From Portulaca oleracea (lineage: Eukaryota; Streptophyta; Magnoliopsida; Caryophyllales; Portulacaceae), in contig CM055890.1 in the NCBI GenBank assembly GCA_029582165.1, positions 4,659,044 to 4,723,043 on the forward strand: a stretch of DNA of 64,000 bases. The letters run 5' to 3'. Position 1 is the first letter of the stretch, and the number at the start of each line of letters is the position of its first letter. The position numbers were made by a program, and so were the translations under genes. Positions 1 to 10,740 of the stretch are shown in pieces. Below the pieces are notes generated by a model that had not been told where the DNA came from, searched no databases, and saw only the letters and a program-made list of their open reading frames with translations.

Positions 1-19
1 GGTTAGGTTTAAGAGTAGT

Positions 20-95
20 ATTAATTGGGCCTTATAAGTGTTTAATATAAAAGCTCTCCTCTCAAAACCCTAAACAAAACCCTAACCCTACACCA
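20..95 (+). promoter_or_regulatory. Plant-type promoter: site II, TATA-like box, two telo-boxes
   Basis: A TGGGCC site II element is at 26-31, a TATA-like 'aatataaaag' at 44-53, and telo-box sequences AAAACCCTAAAC at 64-75 and AAAACCCTAACCCTA at 76-90. A C/T-rich tract starts at about 95. In plants, TGGGCC elements are bound by TCP factors and telo-boxes by Myb/Pur-alpha-type factors. The two together, just upstream of a pyrimidine-rich start region, are typical of ribosomal-protein and other growth-linked genes. The order and spacing fit plus-strand transcription starting at about 75-100. Inference: this is the promoter of a gene whose body lies at or beyond the satellite junction, or has been lost. 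The telo-boxes are too few and too irregular to be telomeric DNA. Confidence 0.6.
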
Positions 96-553
96 CTTTC
101 TCTCTTCCTCCCTCACCCCCTCTGCATGTTGTCCACCAGCCGGCCACTGAGCCGCCGCCTCCTGCCGCCGTGGTCACCGCCGTTGACCACCCACAGCCAC
201 CGTCCGCCTGTTTCCCTCTCCTAATTTGTCTCCTTTCTCTCTCTCTCTCTCTCTGCCTGCCACCAACCACCGCCTCGCCGCCCTCCTGGACACCATCGCA
301 TCGCCGGAGACCCTCTGAGACACCGCTGCATCGCCGAGACTGTCGCTCAATAGCCAGACACATGGAAACCCGAAGTTTGTTGTTGTTGATTGTCACGTGA
401 ACCCTATTGCCATGACTCAAACCGCGCCACGAACACCGCATTGCGCCACTGCCGCTGAAACGCGGACTCATACTGATCGTGCATTGTCGAACTCGCCGGA
501 AAACCACCAAGGACTGCCCTGGCACCATCCCTTTGCCCTTGCGTGAACCCTAG
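96..553 (+). other. G+C-rich leader or first exon of an unidentified gene, partial
   Basis: Downstream of the promoter lies about 450 bp rich in C, CCG and CCACC, far richer in G+C than the rest of the window. The first ATG (126) opens a frame of only 32 codons, MLSTSRPLSRRLLPPW..., ending at 224. A second frame, from ATG 170 to the stop at 400, gives 76 proline- and leucine-rich residues. Neither resembles a family I recognise, and both look like upstream or chance frames in a C-rich leader. A GT at 554-555 after 'ccctag' could be a splice donor, since composition changes sharply to T-rich there. Alternatives are the 5' end of a transposon-borne transcript or a pseudogene fragment. What is seen is the composition switch and the promoter upstream; exon status is inferred. 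Confidence 0.35.
236..254 (+). repeat. (TC)n microsatellite
   Basis: An uninterrupted TC run of about 9.5 units lies inside the C-rich leader. Pyrimidine dinucleotide tracts are common in plant 5' leaders and promoters, which agrees with the leader call. On the minus strand it reads as Arg-Glu repeats, so the minus-strand open frame over this region is explained by low complexity. Confidence 0.9.
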
Positions 554-920
554 GTCCTTTTCTAAGTTTTCTTTTATTGTATGTTTGTTTATAATTTGGC
601 TGTTGTATTATTAGTGTATTTGTTGTATATTGTTGTTTAATTATAATTATTATCAAGGTTATAATCTTGGAAATTGATGTATATTGTGAATCACAAAGTT
701 TCATTCTTGGTTCTTGGAATTAGGTGATAATGTTCTTTATAATTCTTTCACATGTTCGTTTGAGTCTTTCTTGTTGTTTATATGATGTATATTGAGCTTC
801 ATGTAAATCATGTTTAGGGTTTTAGATCATATTATTATTGTATGCACGAATTAAGGAGTTTAATTATCTAGATTAATTATTGATCATTAGTTAAGTATTC
901 ATATATTAACATTTTAAAAT
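554..920 (+). other. T-rich intron-like or intergenic sequence flanking the array
   Basis: This is single-copy A+T-rich DNA with T runs and many TGTT/TTGT words but no long open frame. Its T-biased plus strand resembles a plant 5' leader intron; donor-like GT sites occur at 554, 658 and 724. A reverse telo-box-like TTTAGGGTTTTAG is at 813-825. No match to the satellite is visible before about 921. If it is an intron, its 3' end is missing from the window because the satellite begins inside it. Confidence 0.35.
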
Positions 921-1477
921 TTAATTAGCAAATTTAAAATTTAAATATTAAAAATTAGATATAAACAAATCTCTAGTATCATATTATATATGATATTATA
1001 TATATAATATACACATTTTTTTCTTCAATTTTAACATTTTAACTTAAATAATAAATAATAAATAAAAGTTGCTATCAACTTATTTAAGATTGTTCATCAA
1101 TTATACCTCATTAACCCAAATTCATGTAATTTGCATTTGCATCACATTCATATATGATCAAATTTTCCAAATATTTGACCTTTACAAACATAAAATATAA
1201 CCACAAATCAACACTAAAACAATTAATAACCAACAAATGCAACAGAAATCGAATAGATATTGATTCAAACAATCAAATTAATATAAATTAATTAAATACT
1301 CGAGAATGCTAGTAAATATGACAAATAAAAATAAAAATAAATCTATAAATAAAAAATATATTTTCTTAGAAATAAATTATCTTTAGTTATATTTAACAGT
1401 CAACAAAATTAACATTAAGTAAATACAAAAAGATCTTAGATAATAAAAATATTGAACTGATTATTGAAACAATTTAC

Positions 1478-1499
1478 AATTCATGATTTTTCATGAATT
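1478..1499. repeat. Perfect 9-bp hairpin in M1 (example copy)
   Basis: Arms AATTCATGA and TCATGAATT flank a TTTT loop. The same 22 bp recur in most M1 units (e.g. 9153-9174) about 80 bp before the box. M2 has only the degraded 'tttcatgacttttcatt' at the same place. Young right-end M1 copies have lost the 3' arm ('tcattaatt' near 62224). No downstream T-run or transcript context suggests a terminator. Confidence 0.8.
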
Positions 1500-2345
1500 A
1501 AAACAAAGATTATATAAATTTACTTTAATGTAAAAAATATCAATATATCTTTTTTTTCGATCCCACGTGAACTCACCTTAACTCCGCCTTAACTAGAGGC
1601 GAATCCTGGAATTAAATTTAATGGGATCAAAATTTAAAGCTGAGTAATTAAAAACTTAATATCTAACTAGCAAAATTTAAAAATTAAATATTAAAAATTA
1701 GATATAAACAAATAACAAGTATAATATGATATATAATATTATATATATAATGTACTCAATTACTTCTTCAATTTTAATATTTTATATTAAATAATAAATA
1801 ATAAATAAAAGTTGCTATAAACTTATTTAGGATTATTCAACAGTTACACCTTATTAACCCAAATTCAAGTTATTTGTATCACATTCAGATATGATCAAAT
1901 TTTCCAAATATTTTAATTGTATAAACATAAAATATAATTGATCAAACAAAAACCACACATCAACACAAAAACAAGTAATGACTAACAAATGCAACAGAAA
2001 TCGAATATATGTTTATTCAAACAATCAAATTAATCTAAATTAATTAAATACTAGAGAATGCTATTAAATTTGACAAATAAAAATAGAAATAAATCTATAA
2101 ATAGAAATTATATTTTCTTAGAATTAATCTATCTTTAGTTATATTTAACACTCCATAAAATTAAAATTAAGTAAAATCAATAAAATAATAGCTAATAAAA
2201 ATATTGAATTGATTATTGAAACAATTTACATTTCATGAATTTTCATTAATTATAACAAATAGTATATAAAATTTACTTTAATGCAAAAATAACAATATAT
2301 TTTTTTTTCCGACCCAACGTGAACTCACCTTAACTCCGCCCTAAC

Positions 2346-3089
2346 TAGAGACGAATCCAGAAATTAAGTTTAATGGGGTCAAAATTTAAAGTTGAGTAAT
2401 TGAAAACTTTATATCTAATTAACAAAATTTAAAATTTAAATATTAAAAATTAGATATAAACAAATCTCTAGTATCATATTATATATGATATTATATATAT
2501 AATGTACACATTTTTTTTCTTCAATTTTAACCTTTTAACTTAAATAATAAATAATAAATAAAAGTTGCTATCAACTTATTTAAGATTGTTCATCAATTAT
2601 ACCTCATTAACCCAAATTCATGTAATTTGCATTTGCACCACATTCATATATGATCAAATTTTCCAAATATTTGACCTTTACAAACATAAAATATAACCAC
2701 AAATTAAAACAAAAACAATTAATAACCAACAAATAAAACAGAAATCGAATATATATTGACTCAAACAATCAAATTAATATAAATTAATTAAATACTGGAT
2801 AATGTTAGTAAATTTGACAAATAAAAATAAAATTAAATCTATAAATAAAAAATATATTTTCTTAGAAGTAAATTATCTTTAGTTATATTTAACACTCAAC
2901 AAAATTAACATTAAGTAAATACAAAAAAATCTTAGATAATTAAATATTGAACTGATTATTGAAACAATTTACAATTCATGATTTTTCATGAATTATAATA
3001 AATATTATATAAATTTACTTTAATGTAAAAAATATCAATATATCTTTTTTTTCCGATCCCACGTGAACTCACCTTAAGTCTGCCTTAAC
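2346..3089 (+). repeat. Representative M1 monomer (~744 bp)
   Basis: Taken from TAGAG to the next equivalent point. Landmarks in order: 'aatctctagtatc' and an A+T palindrome about 125-165 bp in, 'ataataaataataaataaa', 'ttgctatcaac', 'ttaacccaaattcatg', 'aattaataaccaacaaa', 'cttagaagtaaattat', 'aacactcaacaaaattaac', the inverted repeat 'attcatga-tttt-tcatgaat', then a T run and 'gatcccacgtg'. It has no open frame of useful length. Confidence 0.85.
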
Positions 3090-3100
3090 AAGAGGCGAAT

Positions 3101-3140
3101 CCAGGAATTATACCTTACTAACCCAAATTCAGGTAATTTT
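3101..3140 (+). repeat. Rearranged junction with templated insert
   Basis: After a type-A box the sequence jumps at 'ggaatta' into about 30 bp ('taccttactaaccc...ggtaatttt', 3111-3140), then returns to the start of an M1. The same stretch, including the unusual 'ccttactaacc' (usually 'ccttattaacc'), recurs about 150 bp downstream at 3258-3286. The insert was therefore copied from the adjacent unit. The short shared 'aatta' at the joint suggests microhomology. Confidence 0.75.
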
Positions 3141-5216
3141 ATATGATATTTTATATATAATGTACACATTTTTTTTCTTCAATTTTAACATTTTAACTTA
3201 AATAATAAATAATAAATAAAAGTTGCTATCAACTTATTTAGGATTGTTCATCAATTATACCTTACTAACCCAAATTCATGTAATTTGCATTTGCATCACA
3301 ATCATATATGATCAAATTTTCCAAATATTTGACCTTTACAAACATAAAATATAAGCACAAATCAACACAAAAACCATTAATAACCAACAAATGCAACAGA
3401 AATCGAATAGATATTGATTCAAACAACCAAATTAATATAAATTAATTAAATACTTGAGAATGATAGTAAATTTGACAAATAAAAATAAAAATAAATCTAT
3501 TAATAAAAAAATATATTTTCTTAGAAGTAAATTATCTTTAGTTATATTTAACATTCAACAAAATTAACATTAAGTAAATACAAAAAAAATCTTAGATAAT
3601 AAAAATATTGAAATGATTATTGAAACAATTTACAATTCATGATTTTTCATGAATTATAAAAAATATTATATAAATTTACTTTAATGTAAAAAATGTCAAT
3701 ATATCTTTTTTTTCGATCCAACGTGAACTCACCTTAACTCCGCCTTAACTAGAGTCGAATCCAGGAATTAAATATAATGGGATCAAAACTTAAAGCTGAG
3801 TAATTGAAAACTTAATATCTAACTAGCAAAATTTAAAAATTAAATATTAAAAAATAGATATAAACAAATAACAACTATCATATGATATATAATATTATAT
3901 ATATAATGTACTCAATTACTTCTTCAATTTTAATATTTTATCTTAAATATTAAATAATAAATTAAAGTTGCTATAAATTTATTTAAGATTATTCAACAGT
4001 TACACCTTATTAACCCAAATTCATGTTATTTGTATAACATTCCGATATGATCAAATTTTCCAAATATTTTAGTTGTATAAACATAAAATATTATTGATCG
4101 AACAACAACCACAAATCAACACAAAAACAAGTAATGACCAACAAATGCAACAGAAATCGAATATATATTCATTCAAACAATCAAATTAATCTAAATCAAT
4201 TAAATACTAGAGAATGCTATTAAATTTGACAAATAAAAATAGAAATAAATCTATAAATAGAAATTATATTTTCTTAGTAGTAATCTATCTTTAGTTATAT
4301 TTAACATTCCATAAAATTAAAATTAAGTAAAATCAATAAAATCATAGCTAATAAAAATATTGAATTGATTATTGAAACAATTTACATTTCATGACTTTTC
4401 ATTAATTATAATAAATAGTATATAAAATTTACTTTAATGCAAAAATAACAATATATCTTTTTTTTCCGACCCCACGTGAACTTACCTTAACTCCGCCCTA
4501 ACTAGAGACGAATCCAGGAATTAAGTTTAATGGGATCAAAATTTAAAGCTAAGTAATTGAAAACTTTATATCTAATTAGCAAAATTTAAAATTTAAAAAA
4601 TATAAACAAGATATAAACAAATCTCTAGTATCACATTATATATGATATTATATATATAATGTATCCATTTTTTTCATCAATTTTAACATTTTAACTTAAA
4701 TAATAAATAATAAATAAATGTTGCTATCAACTTATTTAGGATAGTTCATCAATTATACCTTATTAACCCAAATTCATGTAATTTACATTTGCATCACATT
4801 CATATATGATCAAAGTTTCCAAATATTTGAGCTTTATAAACATAAAATATAACCACAAATTAACACAAAAACAATTAATAACCAACAAATAAAACAGAAA
4901 TCGAATATATATTGACTCAAACAATCAAATTAATATAAATTAATTAAATACTGGATAATGTTAGTAAATTTGACAAATAAAAATAAAATTAAATCTATAA
5001 ATAAAAAATATATTTTCTTAGAAGTAAATTATCTTTAGTTATATTTAACACTCAACAAAATTAACATTAAGTAAATACAAAAAAATCTTAGATAATAAAA
5101 ATATTGAACTGATTATTGAAACAATTTACAACTCATGATTTTTCATGAATTATAATAAATATTATATAAATTTACTTTAATGTAAAAAATGTCAATATAT
5201 CTTTTTTTTTCGATCC

Positions 5217-5510
5217 CACGTGAACTCACCTTAACTCCGCCTTAACTAGAGGTGAATCCTGGAATTTAATTTAATGGGATCGAAATTTAAAGCTAAGTAT
5301 TTGAAAACTTAATATCTAACTAGCAAAATTAAAAAATTAACACTCCATAAAATTAAAATTAAGTAAAATCAATAAGATCATAGCTAATAAAAATATTGAA
5401 TTGATTATTGAAACAATTTACATTTCATTACTTTTCATTAATTATAACAAAAATTATATAAAATTTACTTTAATGCAAAAATATCAATATATCTTTTTTT
5501 TTCCCGACCC
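5217..5510 (+). repeat. M2 monomer with ~455-bp internal deletion
   Basis: The boundary boxes here are only about 296 bp apart. The sequence runs from 'aaaaaattaa' straight to 'cactccataa' at 5340/5341. In intact M2 copies these two points are about 450 bp apart, and both flanks carry TTAA. That is a simple deletion with 4-bp microhomology. Confidence 0.85.
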
Positions 5511-6255
5511 CACGTGAACTCACTTTAACTCCGCCCTAACTAGAGACGAATCCAGAAATTAAGTTTAAAGGGGTCAAAATTTAGAGCTAAGTAATTGAAA
5601 ACTTCATATCTAACTAGCAAAATTTTAAATTTAAATATTAAAAACTAGATATAAATAAATAACAAGTATCATATGATATACAATATTATATATATAATGT
5701 ATCCATTTTTTTCATCAATTTTAACATTTTAACTTAAATAATAAATAATAAATAAATGCAGCTATCAACTTATTTAGGATAGTTCATCAATTATACCTTA
5801 TTAACCCAAATTCATTTAATTTACATGTGCATCACATTCATATATGATCAAAGTTTCCAAATATTTGAGCTTTATAAACATAAAATATAACCACAAATTA
5901 ACACAAAAACAATTAATAACCAACAAATACAACAGAAATCGAATATATATTGATTCAAACAATCAAATTAATATAAATTAATTAAATACTCGATAATGTT
6001 AGTAAATTTGACAAATAAAAATAAAATTAAATCTATAAATAAAAAATATATTTTCTTAGAAGTAAATTATCTTTAGTTATATTTAACACTCAACAAAATT
6101 AACATTAAGTAAATACAAAAAAATCTTAGATAATAAAAATATTGAACTTATTATTGAAACAATTTACAACTCATGATTTTTCATGAATTATAATAAATAT
6201 TATATAAATTTACTTTAATGTAAAAAATGTCAATATATCTTTTTTTTCGATCCCA
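5511..6255 (+). repeat. Chimeric monomer: M2b start, M1 remainder
   Basis: The first ~170 bp carry M2b markers ('actagatataaataaataac', 'catatgatatacaatatt'). After the shared palindrome 'attatatatataatgta' (about 5683-5700) the sequence becomes M1 ('tccatttttttcatc', 'gctatcaac'). The switch is in register, so it is a homologous exchange or gene conversion between families inside the A+T palindrome. Confidence 0.75.
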
Positions 6256-6283
6256 CGTGAACTCACCTTAACTCCGCCTTAAC

Positions 6284-7035
6284 TAGAGGTGAATCCTGGA
6301 ATTTAATTTAATGGGATCGAAATTTAAAGCTGAGTATTTGAAAACTTAATATCTAACTAGCAAAATTAAAAAATTAAATATTAAAAATTAGATATGAACA
6401 AATAACAAGTATCATATGATATATAATATTATATATATAATGTACTTAATTTCTTCTTCAATTTTAATATTTTATCTTAAATAATAAATAATAAATAAAA
6501 GTAGCTATAAACTTATTTAAGATTATTCAACAGTTACACCTTATTAACCCAAATTCAAGTTGTTTGTATCACATTCCGACATGATCAAATTTTCAAAATA
6601 TTTTTGTTGTATAAAAATAAAATATTATTGATCAACAATAACCACAAGTCAACACAAAAACAAGTTATGACCAACAAATGCAACAGCAATCGAATATATA
6701 TTGGTTCAAACAATCAAATTAATCAAAATTAATTATATACTAGAGAATGCTATTAAATTTGACAAATAAAAATAGAAATAAATCTATAAATAGAAATTAT
6801 ATTTTCTTAAAATTAAACTATCTTTAGTTGTATTTAACACTCCATAAAATTAAAATTAAGTAAAATCAATAAAATCATAGCTAATAAAAATATTGAATTG
6901 ATTATTGAAACAATTTACATTTCATGACTTTTCATTAATTATAATAAATAGTATATAAAATTTACTTTAATGCAAAAATATCAATATATCTTTTTTTTCC
7001 GACCCCACGTGAACTTACCTTAACTCCGCCCTAAC
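6284..7035 (+). repeat. Representative M2 monomer (~752 bp)
   Basis: Landmarks in order: 'aataacaagtatcatatg', the palindrome ATATAATATTATAT, 'cttcttcaattttaat', a 'gctataaacttattt' segment, 'ttaacccaaattcaag', 'accacaagtcaacac', 'gaatgctattaaatttgac', 'aaattaaaattaagtaaa', 'catgacttttcattaatt', a T run and 'gaccccacgtg'. It aligns with M1 along its full length, so the two are diverged copies of one ancestral unit. M2 lacks the perfect hairpin found in M1. Confidence 0.85.
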
Positions 7036-8501
7036 TAGAGACGAATCCAGGAATTAAGTTTAATGGAATCAAAATTTAAAGCTAAGTAATTGAAAACTTT
7101 ATATCTAATTAGCAAAATTTAAAATTTAAAAATTATAAACTAGATATAAACAAATCTCTAGTATCACATTATATATGATATTATATATATAATGTATCCA
7201 TTTTTTTCATCAATTTTAACATTTTAACTTAAATAATAAATAATAAATAAATGCTGCTATCAACTTATTTAGGATAGTTCATCAATTATACCTTATTAAC
7301 CCAAATTCATGTAATTTACATTTGTATCACATTCATATATGATCAAAGTTTCCAAATATTTGAGCTTTATAAACATAAAATATAACCACAAATTAACACA
7401 AAAAAAAATTAATAACCAAAAAATACAACAGAAATCAAATATATATTTATTCAAACAATCAAATTAATATAAATTAATTAAATACTCGATAATGTTAGTA
7501 AATTTGACAAATAAAAATAAAATTAAATCTATAAATAAAAAATATATTTTCTTAGAAGTAAATTATCTTTAGTTATATTTAACACTCAACAAAATTAACA
7601 TTAAGTAAATACAAAAAAATCTTAGATAATAAAAATATTGAACTGATTATTGAAACAATTTACAACTCATGATTTTTCATGAATTATAATAAATATAATA
7701 TAAATTTACTTTAATGTAAAAAATGTCAATATATCTTTTTTTTCGATCCCACGTGAACTCACCTTATCTCCGCCTGAACTAGAGGTGAATCCTAGAATTT
7801 AATTTAATGGGTTCGAAATTTAAAGCTGAGTATTTGAAAACTTAATATCTAACTAGCAAAATTAAAAAATTAAATATTCAAAATTAGATATGAACAAATA
7901 ACAAGTATCATATGATATATAATATTATATATATAATGTACTTAATTTCTTCTTCAATTTTAATATTTTATCTTAAATAATAAAAATTAAATAAAAGTAG
8001 CTATAAACTTATTTAAGATTATTCAACAGTTACACCTTATTAACCCAAATTCAAGTTGTTTGTATCACATTCCGACATGATCAAATTTTCAAAAATATTT
8101 TTGTTGTATAAAAATAAAATATTATTGATCAACAACAACCACAAGTCAACACAAAAACAAGTTACGACCAACAAATGCAATAGAAATCGAATATATGTTG
8201 ATTCAAACAATCAAATTAATCTAAATTAATTAAATACTAGAGAATGCTATTAAATTTGACAAATAAAAATAGAAATAAATCTATAAATAGAAATTATATT
8301 TTCTTAGAATTAAACTATCTTTAGTTATATTTAACACTCCACAAAATTAAAATTAAGTAAAATCAATAAAATCATAGCTAATAAAAATATTGAATTGATT
8401 ATTGAAACAATTTACATTTCATGAATTTTCATTAATTATAATAAATAGTATATAAAATTTACTTTAATGCAAAAATAACAGTATATCTTTTTTTTCGACC
8501 C

Positions 8502-10740
8502 CACGTGAACTTACCTTAACTCCGCCCTAACTAGAGACGAATGCAAGAATTAAGTTTAATGCGGTCAAAATTTAAAGCTATGTAATTGAAAACTTTATAT
8601 CTAATTAGCAAAATTTAAAATTTAAATATTATAAATTAGATATAAACAAATCTCTAGTATCACATTATATATGATGTTATATATATAATGTATACATTTT
8701 TTTCATCAATTTTAACATTTTAACTTAAATAATAAATAAAAAACAAATGTTGCTATCAAATTATTTAGGATTGTTCATCAATTCTACCTTATTAACCCAA
8801 ATTCATGTAATTTACAATTGCATCACATTCATATATGATCAAAGTTTTTAAATATTTGAGCTTTATAAACAAAAAATATAACAACAAATCAACACAAAAA
8901 CAATTAATAACCAACAAATGCAACAGAAATCGAATAGTTATTTATTCAAACAATCAAATTAATCTAAATTAATTAAATACTCGATAATGCTAGTAAATTT
9001 GATAAATAAAAATAAATCTATAAATAAAAAATATTTTTTCTTAAAAGTAAATTATCTTTAGTTATATTTAACACTCAACAAAATTAACATCAAGTAAATA
9101 CAACAAAATCTTAGATAATAAAAATATGGAACTGATTATTGAAACAATTTACAATTCATGATTTTTCATGAATTACAAAAAATATTATATAAATTTACTT
9201 TAATGTAAAAAATATCAATATATCTTTTTTTTTTCTGATCCCACGTGAAGTCACCTTAACTCCGCTTAACTAGAGGTAAATCCTAAAATTAAATTTAATG
9301 GGATCAAAATTTAAAGTGAGTATTTGAAAAATTAATCTCTAACTAGCAAAATTTAAAAATTAAATATTAAAAATTAGATATGAACAAATAACAAGTATCA
9401 TATGATATATAATATTATATATATAATGTACTTAATTTCTTCTTCAATTTTAATATTTTATCTTAAATAATAAATAATAAATAAAAGTAGCTAGAAACTT
9501 ATTTAAGATTATTCAACTTAAACCTTATTAACCCAAATTCAAGTTGTTTGTATCACATTCCGACATGATCAAATTTTCAAAATATTTTTGTTGTATAAAA
9601 GTAAAATATTATAGATCAACAATAACCACAAGTCAACACAAAAACAAGTTATGACCAACAAATGCAATAAAGAATCGAATATATATTGGTTCAAACAATC
9701 AAATTAATCTAAATTAATTAAATACTAGAGAATGCTATTAAATTTGACAAATAAAAATAGAAATAAATCTATAAATAGAAATTATATTTTCTTAAAATTA
9801 AACTATCTTTAGTTGTATTTAACACTCCAAAAAATTAAAATTAAGTAAAATCAATAAAATCATAGCTAATAAAAATATTGAATTGATTATTGAAACAATT
9901 TACATTTCATGACTTTTCATTAATTATAACAAAAATTATATAAAATTTACTTTAATGCAAAAATATCAATATATCTTTTTTTTCCCGAGCCCACGTGAAC
10001 TCACTTTAACTCCGCCCTAACTAGAGACGAATCCAGAAATTAAGTTCAAAGGGGTCAAAATTTAGAGCTAAGTAATTGAAAACTTCATATCTAACTAGCA
10101 AAATTTAAAATTTAAATATTAAAAACTAGATATAAATAAATAACAAGTATCATATGATATACAATATTATATATATAATGTAATCAATTACTTCTTCAAT
10201 TTTAATATTTTATCTTAAATATTAAATAATAAATAAAAGTTGCTATAAATTTATTTAAGATTATTCAACAATTACACCTTATTAACCCAAATTCATGTTA
10301 TTTAAATAACATTCCGATATGATAAAATTTTCCAAATATTTTAGTTGTATAAACATAAAATAATATTTATCGAACAACAACCACAAATCAACACAAAAAC
10401 AAGTAACGACCAACAAATGCAATAGAAATCGAATATATGTTGATTCAAACAATCAAATTAATCTAAATTAATTAAATACTAGAGAATGCTATTAAATTTG
10501 ACAAATAAAAATAGAAATAAATCTATAAATAGAAATTATATTTTCTTAGAATTAAACTATCTTTAGTTATATTTAACACTCCACAAAATTAAAATTAAGT
10601 AAAATCAATAAAATCATAGCTAATAAAAATATTGAATTGATTATTGAAACAATTTACATTTCATGAATTTTCATTAATTATAATAAATAGTATATAAAAT
10701 TTACTTTAATGCAAAATAACAGTATATCTTTTTTCGACCC
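8502..10740 (+). repeat. Trimer copy 1, left edge of the HOR block
   Basis: This first full M1-M2a-M2b follows directly on an M2 of the dimer block. Its M2a has 'attcaacttaaacc' where most copies have 'attcaacagttaaacc'; copy 10 (near 29694) has a similar 'attcagcttaaacc'. It also has 'gcaataaagaatcg' near 9666. Its M1 reads 'gatgttatatatataatg', as in later copies, so it belongs to the amplified family and not to the older flank. Confidence 0.85.
9408..9428. repeat. A+T palindrome, recurrent breakpoint site (example copy)
   Basis: Each monomer has a stretch of TATAATATTATATATATAAT type about 200 bp after its box; ATATAATATTATAT is a perfect 14-bp palindrome. M1 carries a variant with 'tatgatattatatat'. 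Family switches at about 5690, 40165, 43160 and 55520 and the insert at 3140 all lie in or beside it. Confidence 0.7.

Larger units (their letters stand above)
921..8501 (+). repeat. Left edge block: irregular M1-M2 dimers (~1.5 kb)
   Basis: Boundary boxes fall near 1564, 2315, 3059, 3719, 4473, 5217, 5511, 6256, 7007 and 7751. The first M1 is truncated at its left end by the junction at about 921. Order: partial M1, M2, M1, a shortened M1 (~660 bp), M2, M1, a deleted M2 (~296 bp), an M2b/M1 chimera, M2, M1, M2. The copies at 5217-7751 are more alike than those at 921-5217. Edge monomers are typically the oldest and least homogenised part of a satellite, which fits the deletions here. Confidence 0.9.

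Noticed and set aside
64..90. Telomeric repeat (CCCTAAA)n at the left edge
   Set aside because: There are only about three irregular units, placed between a TATA-like box and a C/T-rich leader. They fit telo-box promoter elements better than a telomere.
394..402. CACGTGAAC in the left flank matching the satellite box
   Set aside because: The match is nine bases, and the flanking bases do not continue the similarity. Chance is sufficient explanation.
88..528. 146-codon minus-strand open frame over the left flank
   Set aside because: It is the reverse of the C-rich leader and (TC)n tract, giving low-complexity Arg-Glu and Gly repeats. Promoter signals point to plus-strand transcription.
6275..6300. 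tRNA-like B box (GGCGAATCC) suggesting a SINE or Pol III origin
   Set aside because: No A box at proper distance, no clover-leaf fold and no poly-A or T end; the inverted-arm explanation covers the same bases better.
6284..7035. Internal ~186-bp subrepeats making the monomer a tetramer
   Set aside because: The length would fit four nucleosomal units, but quarters of the monomer show only shared A+T words, no ordered similarity by eye.
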